From assembly GCF_000001735.4 (NCBI RefSeq), contig NC_003074.8:2790101-2854100 (forward strand): 64,000 nucleotides of DNA, in the 5' to 3' direction. Numbering within the stretch: position 1 is the stretch's first letter; every line of letters starts with the position of its first letter. Below the pieces are notes generated by a model that made no database searches, was not told the origin of the DNA, and saw nothing but the letters and a program-made list of their open reading frames with translations. Shown piece by piece: positions 22,964 to 33,263 of the stretch. Origin of the DNA: Arabidopsis thaliana. Its lineage: Eukaryota; Streptophyta; Magnoliopsida; Brassicales; Brassicaceae. The translations under genes and the position numbers were made by a program.

Positions 22964-23163
22964 TGAGCTGGCGAGCTGGCAATGTGAAGCGAGCTGGCAA
23001 TGTGAAGCGAGCTGGAAATGTGAAGCGAGCTGGCAATGTGAAGCGAGCTGGCAATGTGAAGTCGGGGATAAGCAAAGCACGTGTTGTGAGATGGCGAGCT
23101 GGCAATGTGAAGTCAGGGATGTTAAGCAAAGCACGTGTGTTGTGAGCTGGCGAGCTGGCAATG
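22964..23163. repeat. 18-bp tandem repeat array and composite higher-order unit
   Basis: The unit GCGAGCTGGCAATGTGAA repeats five times without spacers (22971-23060, one base change in the third). Two longer blocks follow, each with the unit plus GTC(A/G)GGGAT, AAGCAAAGCACGTG and TTGTGAG. The array is multiple of three in length and so opens spurious frames on both strands. It lies in the middle of the MULE between the two convergent genes. Confidence 0.9.
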
Positions 23164-23475
23164 CAAATGGACGTTAACGGCGATCGTTATTAACGTGGTT
23201 AGCGTTTACTTTCTTTACCTTTTTGTATAAGAGCAACATGTTATGCTCATGCTTTCATTATCGAAGATTGTTATAGAAACTCTCTCTCTTCTAGAACTTT
23301 CTTTGTAATCTCTGGGTTTTTCTCATCTTGAGAACCAGAGGAGAATCACTCCGCGTTTCATGAACGTTGTTTGATTCTTAAGTAATATACAGAGCTTTCA
23401 ATCGTGTTGGTGTTTTGGTTGTTAATCGGAGATCGTGATATTTTCTGTATCACAAGCATCACGTTTATAAATGTT
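23164..23475. other. Possible LTR-like fragment inside the MULE
   Basis: Contains TGTATAAGAGC (TATA-like), a CT-rich leader, TTGTAATCTCTGGG, and ends TTTTCTGTATCACA. The order resembles the R/U5 part of a plant Copia LTR. I find no matching second end, polypurine tract or target duplication, so the call is weak. Confidence 0.25.
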
Positions 23476-23949
23476 ATGATTATATAGCCAAACGGGCATC
23501 ATGGATGGCAGCTTCGTCATAAATAGTTTTGCATGGTATCCTATTCTATTTACTATTTACTGTACTATTCCGACCCATATGCAAGATTCAAATAAAAAAG
23601 CTCGTTTTACATCAAATAATTGGAGGCTCAAATTGTTTTCTCTTGATGTCATGTTTTCAGTATATATGTGAAAATATTACTCGTTTAGTTATAATGATAT
23701 GCAAGAACTTGACATTTCATTTATTAGTTGAATACTTTGGAGTTATAGGAGTTTGTAGCTATAGGAGTTCAGCATATCTGTTATTGCATCACTGTAATAT
23801 AACCCAACACACTAGGCTAATAGGCTGAAACATTTCACTTCAAACATAAATATACAAACATCACAGTTAGTAGTTGAGTTTCAATACAACTGTTCTCTGA
23901 TTACAACAGAAACTCCATGTTTGTTCAACATAAATTACACATCTACAAA

Positions 23950-26900
23950 TCAAGCACCACGTTCTGTTGGAGACAATGCATTGAAAGTTTCGATAGCGTA
24001 CTGTTTAGCTGCATCTCGCATCTTCCCATCATCTAGTTTCCCACAATACTCCATTGCGTTCACTGAGTGTAGCTCTAGTAAGACCACACTTGCAATTCCA
24101 ACCAGCCCTGAAATAAACAAATGTAACTATATATGTAAACCAATCACATTGCACACAATTAGTGGGAGATCACAAATGAAACACAAACAGACCTAGTGAA
24201 GAACAACTGCACTGTATCTTGGGTCTACTAACAGTCATTGGCTCCAGCCTCTGTGTTAGCATGTACCCGTTAACTCCATGCTTTCGAATCAGGTACGGTA
24301 GCATGATTGTTATATGCTCTACGTACTTCTCCACCTGCTCGTCTTTCAACACGTCTCTGTTACAGTCTAAAACTGTGACTCCCCACTTCTTCAAATCTAT
24401 GACAAGCCCAACCCAATGCTGCCTCTCGACCTGCATGGGGCAGTAGATGACGTCAATCTCGGCAAACCATTTCGGACGCACCATGAAGGGGACTCTTGCA
24501 AGAGTGCTGAAGTAAAAAGCACTCTTATCTGCAGCTCCTACAAACTTGTTGTACTGGCGTCTTAGCTCTGACAAGAAACTTGAAGGTAGGAAATCAAAAC
24601 GCAGCGGCTTATTTTTATCTAATCGCAGCTGTATGAACCTCACTAACAGATCAGGTCCCTGTGGCAGGAAAATGTTTGTTAGCACAAATTCTATACATGA
24701 GTTACATTGTCTATCAGTACTCCCACAGTTGCTGCAAAAGTAGATGAATGAAGTATTCTATAGTAACTTACTGATTCATCTAGTAGTGTCTGGCCCTCAA
24801 AAATGTTCAAAAATTCTGTATTCTCCAGTACAACGCCATCAGCCAGAACATATGAGCTGCATGTTAACATATAAAGGTTGCATTAGTTGATACCACAAAG
24901 AAGAGCGGTTACTATTCTATACTTAGTGTGACTACTTACACTCCCCGTTCCATTTGTTTGAGAAACCTTTTCACAGATGATGGACTAGGCACAGAGAACG
25001 GTTTAAAAGGCCCAATAAAAGCAGGTGATTGATTTGGAGTCTGCTTCTCCACTTTTGCAGAACTACTAACATGACTTTTACCAGCCCCTCTGCTAGCTGT
25101 TTGATGCGGCTGGACCGGTATGCTAGTCATATTCTCTATACTGTTGCTTTGAATTGGCCTGTCCCTTATCCGGTTGCTGGACCGCAACACAGAAACTTTG
25201 CTGGGGAATGTCTTCTTCTTCCCTCTTGGAGGCAACCTGCTTCTGTTATCGTTGATTTCTTGCGTTAGTCCCAACGAAAAATTCGGCTCCACAATGTCTA
25301 CTTCATCATCCAATTTCTCAGTTGGTGAAACATACTGCAAGGCATATAAACATGTACATAGTTCAGCGGAGCAACAACATATAACGTTACATTTACATAA
25401 ATGGGAACTCTTACTGTTTTGGGTTCATGCACGGCCTCTTTGTTTTCAAGCTGCCAATAACCAATAGCGAAAGTAAGTGGGTTTGCTGCAACATAAAGTA
25501 TGTATATTGTAACTCAAAACCAGAAATAAATATAATTACCTTTGTGCTCGCCACATGCTCCATATCTTTCGCTCGCTTCAGTGGCCTATTAGATTGTGCA
25601 TCCATTTGAGAACAAGATTTTTTCTTTCCTCCTTTCTGAATAGAATCTTCTTCTCTTACCTAAGAGGCATCAAAAATATATGTCATTCTTACCGAATACA
25701 CACAAATGCGTCATAATCTTCACTGTATTCTCACCTCCATTCTAGTGTTAGGGTTGCTGCGTTCTGGAACAGACACTCCAACGTTTATGCCGCACGCAGC
25801 CGGCAAGTTGTCACTTCCTTCACTTAACCCAATATTAGGTTCAACCTGTTGGGAAACTCCATGCTTATTTCCTGGCTGGTCAGCTCTTATTTGGTCCTGA
25901 TGCATCAACAGAAAATTGTTGTTTAATGTGAAGCTGTCCATATACATCAAATAGCACCTACTAGTGCAATACTTGAAGTCTCAACAAGCAAATTGAGGTG
26001 CTTAACCTGTTTAGAGTGGGCATCAGCAACACATTTGCTGCATTCTCCAACAATTCCAGCCTGTCTATTTAGCCCACTCACAGCTTCCCTAACCGATTCA
26101 GTAAGTATTGCAACCAATTCTTTCTTCTGCTTAACCAGTTCAGCCTCAAAGTATGACTTCAATTCATCGTTGTTTGATTGTTGAATCTTGAGAACACGTT
26201 TCTCAAACTCATCAGCTACCTCTTTGATGACTGCCTCTCTAAGACCATGTCCAGCAGAGCCACTATCATTGTTTTCCATCTCGCCAGCTCTTGGGACTTC
26301 CTGCTGCAACCCTTCTCCATCCGCAAAACTGACACCATCTTTATCTGTCACCGGTCCATCCTTATTCGCCTCACCATCCAATCCGTCTACACCTTCTCCG
26401 GCTGCACACTCTTCCCTCTCTTCTGCAGCAACACCAGAACCATCAACATCCATCTCATCGTCACCATCCCCCTTAGCCTGATTCACACAGTCATCAGCCA
26501 TGAACTCATCTTCAGATGGATGTTCAACATCATTAGCATCAACACCACCACTCCAACTGTTATGCTCGAATGGGTGTTCCTCCATTATCAATGATAGCAG
26601 ATGCGAAACTTCTTCATCATCCTCCTCATCTGAGAAAGATAAGTCGATCTCTTTCGCCAGGAGCTCTTCATTCAGCAGTGAGGTTACCCGGTCCTAAAAG
26701 TTAAGAGTCAATAGAATAGATAAGTCAAGTACACAATCTTTCTACACCAAATACAAAGAACAAGCTTTACAACAATAGAATTACCATGCCACTTTGGTCG
26801 ATAGTTCGTGCATCATGCACATTGATGTTCAAACTCAGCCCCAATACATACTGAACCAGCTTCTCGACTGGAATGGTTGGGTCTAGAATGTTAAACACCG

Positions 26901-27669
26901 AGTCTGCCGTGTATATAATAGCTGGACAACATGCCACTGTCACAAGAACTAAGGCATGAGGAAACCCTTGTATAGCTGTGGTATCTTGTGCAAGCTCCTT
27001 GGCTGTTCTTTGCTTGGCGCTTCGAATAGTCGCGAGAAACGAAGTTCTACCCCAAGGATATTTAAGAAAGGATTCTACATCTTTTACCATCTCTACATGG
27101 TCAGGATCGATGATAGTTCGCGAACATGTCGGGCAAAGAATCCCATCAACTAGTAGCAGCAACGATAGGCGAAATCGAGTCAACGGGTCTTTGTATTTCT
27201 TCCCCATAGATAGCTTCCCAACAATCCATTGTGAAGTAGGCTTTCTCTCTTTCCCAAATAATGCCTTGTAGAACCTCGTAGGATTCTGAACCGCTTTCAT
27301 TTTCCCTCTTGTCCTTGCATCCTTTTTGTTGAATCCAGATTTGCTGCAGTTAAGCCCGGTAACAAGTGCAAAATCATCAATGGCAAATCGAATTGGCTTC
27401 CCTGCAAACACCCACCACATTTCATACTTCTTATCTGTCACCAACTGCCTAGATAGAATGTAATGTAAGAACATTACAGAAAACTGATGCGTCCCCATTT
27501 GCAACAGAAATCCAAACTGCGAACCCTCCAGCTGCTTCAAATGGTTTTGATCTAGAGCAGCCTTGATGATCTCAATCCACCTAAGAGTAAAGTAATTGTT
27601 TATCCTCTTTCGGCCCTCAGGTTCAGAACCTAGCCGAAACAAACGCTTTGGCAACTCTACATCCCCCAT
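23950..27669 (-). CDS. Transposon-encoded DUF1985/Ulp1-type cysteine protease-like protein
   Basis: The start is ATG 27669-27667 (MGDVELPKRLFRLG). Exon 1 encodes a DUF1985 domain (GTHQFSVMFLHYILSRQL, WWVFAGKPIRFAIDDFALVTGLNC, FRLSLLLLVDGILCP, YPWGRTSF). The following exon (about 26690-25960) is acidic with a coiled-coil-like Lys/Glu segment (DEFEKRVLKIQQ, ELVKQKKELVAI). Smaller exons include NFSLGLTQE, a signature of this transposon family. The C-terminal C48-like peptidase shows PKWFAEIDVIYCPM, RQHWVGLVIDL (His) and VTVLDCNRD (Asp). The last exon, joined at SSL|GLVGIASVVLLELHSVNA, ends at TGA 23952-23950. Where Ulp1 enzymes have DCG the sequence reads LVG, so the catalytic Cys appears lost. 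Role inside MULEs is not known; desumoylation has been suggested for the family. Confidence 0.75.
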
Positions 27670-27799
27670 GGAACAGATACACTGAAATACAAATGTCCAC
27701 GTATCACTTTTTTGATGCTGCTACTTACACAAATACAAAATATATAAATCTTAGATGTAAATATATGTTATTAACAGACTCAACCAATATAGCCTCAGC

Positions 27800-28141
27800 T
27801 TTCCGTTACTATCAACAACAACAAATGGATTACATAGAAGTTGAGTTAAATATTAAACCTTCATAACACCAATTAGTGGAATATCGGATTAACCAGCAAA
27901 GATTCACTAACTAAAGCTACTCAAATCCGAGTTTATGCTATTCAATACTGCAAATAAAACTAAAAATGTCATTAACACATACAACCAATTTGAGTAGCTT
28001 CCGTTACTATCAACAAACACAAATGGATTACATTGAAGTAGAGTTAAATCCTAAACCTTCATAACAATTACAAATGAATATCGTATTAACCAAGCAGATT
28101 CCCTACCTAAAGCTACTCAAATCCGAGTTTATGCTATTCAA
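27800..28141. repeat. Tandem direct duplication, unit about 197 bp, upstream of the Ulp1-like gene
   Basis: Two head-to-tail copies, 27801-27945 and 27999-28141. They share TTCCGTTACTATCAACAA, CAAATGGATTACAT-GAAGT-GAGTTAAAT, AAACCTTCATAACA and, at the end, AAAGCTACTCAAATCCGAG with TTTATGCTATTCAA. The unit lies in the presumed promoter of the protease-like gene. Confidence 0.8.
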
Positions 28142-28793
28142 GCTCTTCAACACAAATTAAAAAGATTTTCCCAAAAGCCAAAAAATGGCATTTCATACCT
28201 TAATTTGGCTGAATCCCTTCGCCGACACCAATTGCCACAGAAATTCGAGTGTTACAGTGGAGACGACGGAGATATAAACACCTCTACTCCCGTACAACAA
28301 AACTCACTCAAGTACTCTCAACGGAATCAAAAACCCTCGATTGAGAAAAGAGCCAACATAAGTGTTGTACGAAACTCGGATGCTTAGATAGGCTCCTCCT
28401 CCAATTGCAGAAGATTTATGCAGTCCGATTGCCAGAAATCGAAGCCTCCACAGTCCCCAAATCGAAACCCACAAATTCAATCTTCGTAAACTCTAGAATC
28501 GTCACTCGGATTGCACACGCAGTCTGCTCTTCGAAACTTTCCCGGGTGTCGCTTTTTAAAGCCCAGAATTTTCAGATTTTCTTACTGTAACTTCTCTGAA
28601 TGTTCACCTCTATTTGAATTTTTACAGAGTAATACATAGAAGTTATCGATTGAAAACTCAGAAGAAGAAGAATAAGCGCGTGTGCTCACGCACGGGTTAA
28701 GTTTGTCAATATTGCATAAAGTTCAATACATATTGGTTGAAGTGTTAGTTTTGCAATTATAATTTTTTTGTTGGCTATATTTGCAAATTTCCC

Positions 28794-28802
28794 ATTTTTT
28801 TA
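28794..28802. repeat. Right 9-bp target-site duplication of the MULE
   Basis: ATTTTTTTA immediately after the right end (…GCAAATTTCCC). Identical to 18313-18321. Confidence 0.8.
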
Positions 28803-29177
28803 CATGTACAAACTAAAAAAAAAAAAATATTAAAGTGAACAAACTGTACATATGGGCTAAAAACTAAAAGTCCCACAAACATTGAGATTACAAAATACAT
28901 TTTCAGTCCAACATGAGCCATAAAGCATTGCTTAATGGAGTAAAACTCAATTTAACAGAGTGGAATAAATTAAACAAAATAAGACGTGAAGGAGCAGAAG
29001 CAAGCATATCAACAAAAACGCCTTTGAAACGCAAACGCTACAAAATTGCGTCTGGCGTTACAGTAGATTGAGATTTGAACGTGAAATTCTCCGAGTCCAG
29101 AAACATTCCTCTCCTTCCGTCGTCGTCAAGAAGATCAATTTCATTGAAATCGAAAGAGTGTGCTTGAATCACAGCTT
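28803..29177. other. Short promoter and leader of the MED27 gene
   Basis: Only 375 bp separate the right end of the MULE from the MED27 ATG. No further gene is visible. The stretch just upstream of the ATG (about 29060-29170) is less AT-rich and probably 5' UTR. Confidence 0.5.
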
Positions 29178-30996
29178 ATGCAGACGCTACACCAGTCCCA
29201 ACTTCTCCAGAATCCGGCCGAGGCGGCGAACAATCAGTCTGAATCGGACGCGCCGCCGAAACAGGTGGCTCAGGCCATGGAACGACTCAATCAAGCGGCT
29301 AGGGTTATCGCCGATATCCGCCTCGGCGCTGACCGTATCCTTGAAGCTATGTTCGTGGCTTCGCAACCTCGTCACACAGACATGCCTCTTCAGCTCTTTC
29401 TCAGAGAAGACGCCTCCATGCGTCAACATCTTCAGGATCTTCGCTTAATAGGTGCTGAACCAAAACTGAATCATTTTCATTAGTATTGATTGATTCTCTA
29501 GATTAGGGCTTTTAAGGATCGATCAATGTTTATTGCTTGGTTCAGGGAAGAAATTGGAAGAATCTGGAGTGTTAACTGAATCACTTAGGTCAAGAAGTAA
29601 CTCTTGGGGTCTTCACATGCCTTTGGTTTGTCCAGATGGTGCAGTCGTTGCTTATGCTTGGAAAAGACAGCTTGCTGGCCAAGCTGGTGCTTCTGCTGTT
29701 GATAGAACCAGGTATCAGATTCGTTGCTAATCATTTTAAAGCATACTTAGGGTTTAGGTTCGAGTCTGCATATTAGGGCTGTTAGTGAAGCTTGGTGGTA
29801 CCAACTTGGAGTTTCATCAGCTAACCAATTCTACTGAATCTCATGCATTCTCCATTTTCTCGCGTTGTGTATAATGACTGTAGGTTAGCTCTCAAGGCCT
29901 TCACGGATCAGAAAAGACGATTCTTCCCTCATATTGATGATGGATTAAAGATGGAACCAAGCTCAAAAAAACATCGTGCCTCCCATTTGCTATTAGAAAA
30001 TGGAAGAGAGGAGCCGGTTGATTACAAAACATTGCCAGATATACAATCGCGTTTAGAGAAGCTGGTTCCGAGTGTGAAGGTGTCTACTTATGGACGATTG
30101 AACTGGCTTAAAAGAGCTAACTCTTTACCTGGGTCAGGTAGTGATGATCCTACAGAAGCATCGAAACCTATTTTCCAGAGTTCTAGCAAGCTGAGATCAG
30201 GGTTACAGACTGAAGTTGTCGACAAGATTGCTGTTATTGAGTTATCATTTCCTTCTCTATTCAGAGCTATAGTCTCGTTGAGTCCAGCGGGTTCTGTTGA
30301 TCCAGATGCAGTTGCTTTCTTCTCCCCAGATGAGGTCACTTCCAACCTCCTTGCATTAAAATATACTGATTCTCATGTGAAATTGTTTAAGTTCTCATGT
30401 TTTAGCTTCATCCCTTTCTTACAGGGAGGCAGCTACTTACATGCGAGAGGCTTCTCGGTTTATCATGTTTACAAACACATAACGGTAATAAAGATGCGAT
30501 TGATATTATATATAGTTTAACAAATTTGATTCATTGGGGACTTGCATTAATTAGATTTTTCTTGCAGGAACATGCTGCTACAGCCTTGCAATATTTCCTC
30601 GGCTTTGGTACTGGAACAGCTCTCTACTCTCTTCTGGTAAAGCATTTTACAAGCACACTTCAGTCTCTGGATAACATGAACCTTTTTTGTCTGGAAGTTA
30701 ATTAACACCTTTCTCTTCTTCTTATGCAGCTATGGATATGCAGTTTTGAATCCGTATTTAGCAAACCTTGCACGTATGCAGACTCTCCGTAATTCTTCTA
30801 ATACATTTGTTTCCCGTGGACTAACTTTTCATTTCTCTTCTGATGATGCAGTAAATGTGGAAGGCTATTAGCAATGGATAAAAAGTCTGCGTTAATCTTA
30901 CCTCCTTTACACCGCGCTTACCAAGAATTGCCTCTTGCATTAAACCTGGACGTTTGTGAAGCTTACCACTCCAGTTGCTCTCAAGATGATACCTAG
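29178..30996 (+). CDS. MED27: Mediator complex subunit 27
   Basis: Mediator bridges transcription factors and RNA polymerase II; MED27 belongs to the tail/upper-middle region. The ATG is 29178 (MQTLHQSQLLQNPAEAA); upstream codons in frame lack an ATG. Exons encode helical MERLNQAARVIADIRLGADRILEAMF, then KKLEESGVLTESLRSR, AVVAYAWKRQLAGQAGASAVDRTR, a long central exon with RLEKLVPSVKVSTYGRLNWL and SLPGSGSDDPTEAS, then EHAATALQYF. The C-terminal part ends with a zinc-binding-like region (SKPCTKCGRLL, with C-X2-C, and later CEAYHSSC) matching the MED27 C-terminal domain. The last codons read SSCSQDDT then TAG 30994-30996. The gene lies next to a large MULE that replaced its distal promoter. I recall AT3G09180. 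Confidence 0.88.
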
Positions 30997-31549
30997 TACT
31001 CTAGTGATTAGGGAGGATCAATTAAAAGAAAGGTTAGAAATAAGTTCTAATAACATTTTGTATGGATCTTTAGTATCTGCTCTTCTCCTTGATATACCTC
31101 TTGTTTGTTGTTGATGTCCCATGTTGAGGTTTAGATTAACTTTCTTTCTTTCTACTCTCTGGTAACATGTGAATGTTGTCTTCTTTCTAGAGATTTGATC
31201 TTTGTTCACGAGATGACTGAACAGAGACCTTTTTTTTTAACTCGGTTCACATTACTCTGTTGCAGTCAGCATCAAAGTGAGAAAAAGACAGTGGGTGTTG
31301 ATTTTTGCTTCCGATCCAGAAATATAAAACATGTTAAATGCAAGATCAATAAATTAAGTTATTTTGCAAGATCAAATAAGCTTACGGCTTCTTTCATAGA
31401 GATTGTACATGTGAAACCTGCAACTAACGAAGCAAATAAAAGAAAACACTAAATAAAGATAACACCAGAGGAAGTGGAAGAAGGTACTACATTTACACTA
31501 CAACAAGACAACCTTCTTAAACCAAAGCCAAAGCCAAACAAACTTCTCA
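30997..31549. other. Convergent spacer between MED27 and the lectin gene
   Basis: Contains 3' UTR sequence of both flanking genes. No coding frame has recognisable content. Confidence 0.45.
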
Positions 31550-32587
31550 TTACTTCTTGCCATCTTTAACTGCAACGACCACAATGCTCACTGCACATTC
31601 CTCTGGAACCACGGCCATTGACCGCCTAACACTGCAAATAGTCCAAAGATACATAGCTGACATTGCCCCTACGGCTCCACATACTGCAGCCAAGACCAGA
31701 GCACCAAGCATTCTCCATATACACTCACTATTTTCTCGGCCCTCTTCCATTTCCGTGGAAACGTCCGGCTTCAAACCTTCATTTGGTCCTAATGGCGCTG
31801 GTTGCACCCATATCGGATCAAGATGCCATATTTCAAAGCTCCATGAATGGAGAAAATGTGGCTTGGAAGAGTTCCCATTAGCAGAGCTTAAACCCACCAT
31901 GACTTCACCACCTTTCCAAAGCTTCTCCAAGTCTACCGAGAAAGAGAAGAACGGATCAAACATCTTTATCGAACCACGTTTTCTGAAACGAACCCTCATT
32001 CTCTTAGAACTTGCCTCATAATCAATCATACAGCTCAAAATCCCTCCATCATCCATCATCAAGTCACCCACAAACGAAAGGTTTCTAATTTTGGCAGACT
32101 CAGGTCTACCAATTAAGACTCTTGCACGGTTTCCTCTCTTGGAGATATCAAACTCAAAAGCAACAACTGTCTCGTTCTTTGCATACTCTAATAGAAACCC
32201 TAAAGCAGAGGAACTGTAATCTTTCTTACCAAACAGACTAAGATCCAAAGTACTTGGAACCATTACAAAAGCCAAGACATCACCAATCTCATTGGGCATC
32301 GAAAACGAGAAGTAAGTCGAGAAAATAACGGAGTTCCTCTCTTTACCTTGGAATAGATTGATGGGTTTCTTGTAAAAGACTCGTCCCTCGGTCCGATTCA
32401 CTGAGTCAGTCAGCTGAATCGAAGAACTGTCATTGACCAGCTTCGAATCTCCAAACAGAGCAACACTCTTGTCAAAACTCTGAGATTTTACGAATTCATC
32501 AAATGAAAACGTGAAATCCACACCTGCGGTTCCATGTATCTCAAAGCATAAAAGGACCAGAAAAGATAGGGTTTTGAATATCGCCAT
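31550..32587 (-). CDS. Legume-lectin-domain (concanavalin A-like) single-pass membrane protein, 345 aa
   Basis: Single exon. An N-terminal signal peptide (MAIFKTLSFLVLLCFEIHGTAG) is followed by a legume-lectin-type beta sandwich: VDFTFSFDEF, GRVFYKKPINLF, FSTYFSFSMP, LAFVMVPS, ALGFLLEYAKNETVVAFEFDI and LHSWSFEIW. A transmembrane helix near residues 292-315 (MLGALVLAAVCGAVGAMSAM) is followed by a short tail; there is no kinase domain, unlike L-type lectin receptor kinases. The metal-binding loop that in active lectins has FDT plus Asn and Asp before HVGID reads FDISKRGNRARVLIG, so sugar binding may be lost. Several NXS/T sites suggest glycosylation of the extracellular part. I recall AT3G09190. 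Confidence 0.88.
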   Translation of the reverse strand: MAIFKTLSFLVLLCFEIHGTAGVDFTFSFDEFVKSQSFDKSVALFGDSKLVNDSSSIQLTDSVNRTEGRVFYKKPINLFQGKERNSVIFSTYFSFSMPNEIGDVLAFVMVPSTLDLSLFGKKDYSSSALGFLLEYAKNETVVAFEFDISKRGNRARVLIGRPESAKIRNLSFVGDLMMDDGGILSCMIDYEASSKRMRVRFRKRGSIKMFDPFFSFSVDLEKLWKGGEVMVGLSSANGNSSKPHFLHSWSFEIWHLDPIWVQPAPLGPNEGLKPDVSTEMEEGRENSECIWRMLGALVLAAVCGAVGAMSAMYLWTICSVRRSMAVVPEECAVSIVVVAVKDGKK

Positions 32588-33263
32588 AGCTATACTGAGA
32601 CTAAAATTGGTTCTCTCTGATTTAATGACTACAGAGACGAGCTCTTCTCTCTCTCTTACTCACTCACTCACTCTTCTCCTTCTAAAAATGGAATTTCTAG
32701 GATTTGAGAATGACTTCCATTTTTTCAAGAAGTATTTAAGTTTGTTGTTTTGTGTGGAACTATGCGAAGAAAGCAGAGGAAGAAGTTAAATATCATCAAC
32801 ACATGCAGAGAGATTGATTCGTTCTCAGTCCCACTCACTTTCTCCCTCGTAGTGGTTGCTGACTAAGGTTAATGCCGTTTCTGATTTGTATCTCAGTTTT
32901 ATTACATTCTATCATGTTTAGCCTCATTTACTTTTAGAATATGACATTTGTGCCTACTTTCTAAGAAATAAAATGACTCAACTTGTAGATCTAAGAAGAT
33001 TCTGCTTCATACAAATTTTATCAAAGTCATGTATAAGAAGCTCTTAACTTTCTCGACGGATAGATAAATTGCAAATTCATCGTCCAGACATTATTGAAAA
33101 ATATTAAAGCAACCATAAGAAAACGAAATCTTTCCAAAAAATAAAAGACAGTAGTAACATAAAACTGGATTGGCTAAAACCAAGAAAATTGAGGTCCAAC
33201 ATACTAAAAACAAAGCAACACTTATAATCCACGACAAAAAGGTAAGATCTTAACCGACAAAAT
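32588..33263. other. Spacer upstream of the lectin gene and downstream of RPP0
   Basis: A CT-rich stretch (TCTCTCTCTCTTACTCACTCACTCAC, from about 32645) directly upstream of the lectin ATG is probably its leader. The right part is the RPP0 3' UTR. No gene seen. Confidence 0.45.

Larger units (their letters stand above)
18322..28793. mobile_element. 10.5-kb Mutator-like element carrying mudrA-type transposase and Ulp1-type protease genes
   Basis: The element is bounded by the 9-bp direct repeat ATTTTTTTA. Its ends are only loosely inverted: the left reads GGGTGAATTAGCTCAATAACC, and the right, reverse-complemented, reads GGGAAATTTGCAAATATAGCC, both followed at a similar distance by AACTAACAC. 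Weak terminal repeats fit the so-called non-TIR MULEs of Arabidopsis. Inside are a plus-strand transposase gene (18706-22301), an 18-bp tandem repeat array, and a minus-strand DUF1985/Ulp1 gene (27669-23950), arranged convergently. MULEs with captured Ulp1-like genes (Kaonashi class) are known in Arabidopsis; assignment to that class is from memory. Open frames are largely preserved but the transposase has an in-frame stop, so the copy is probably non-autonomous now. Confidence 0.85.

Noticed and set aside
22971-23060. Regular short repeats resembling a CRISPR array
   Set aside because: Units are contiguous with no unique spacers, and the DNA is plant nuclear.
22891-23161. Open frames on both strands of about 60-84 codons with repeated RAGNVK or QLASHC units
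   Set aside because: They arise from the 18-bp tandem array whose length is a multiple of three; not genes.
26178-26594. Plus-strand frames over the coiled-coil exon
   Set aside because: Antisense shadows of the DUF1985/Ulp1 gene.
31557-32021. 154-codon plus-strand frame
   Set aside because: Antisense of the lectin gene, where the minus strand has signal peptide, lectin fold and membrane helix.
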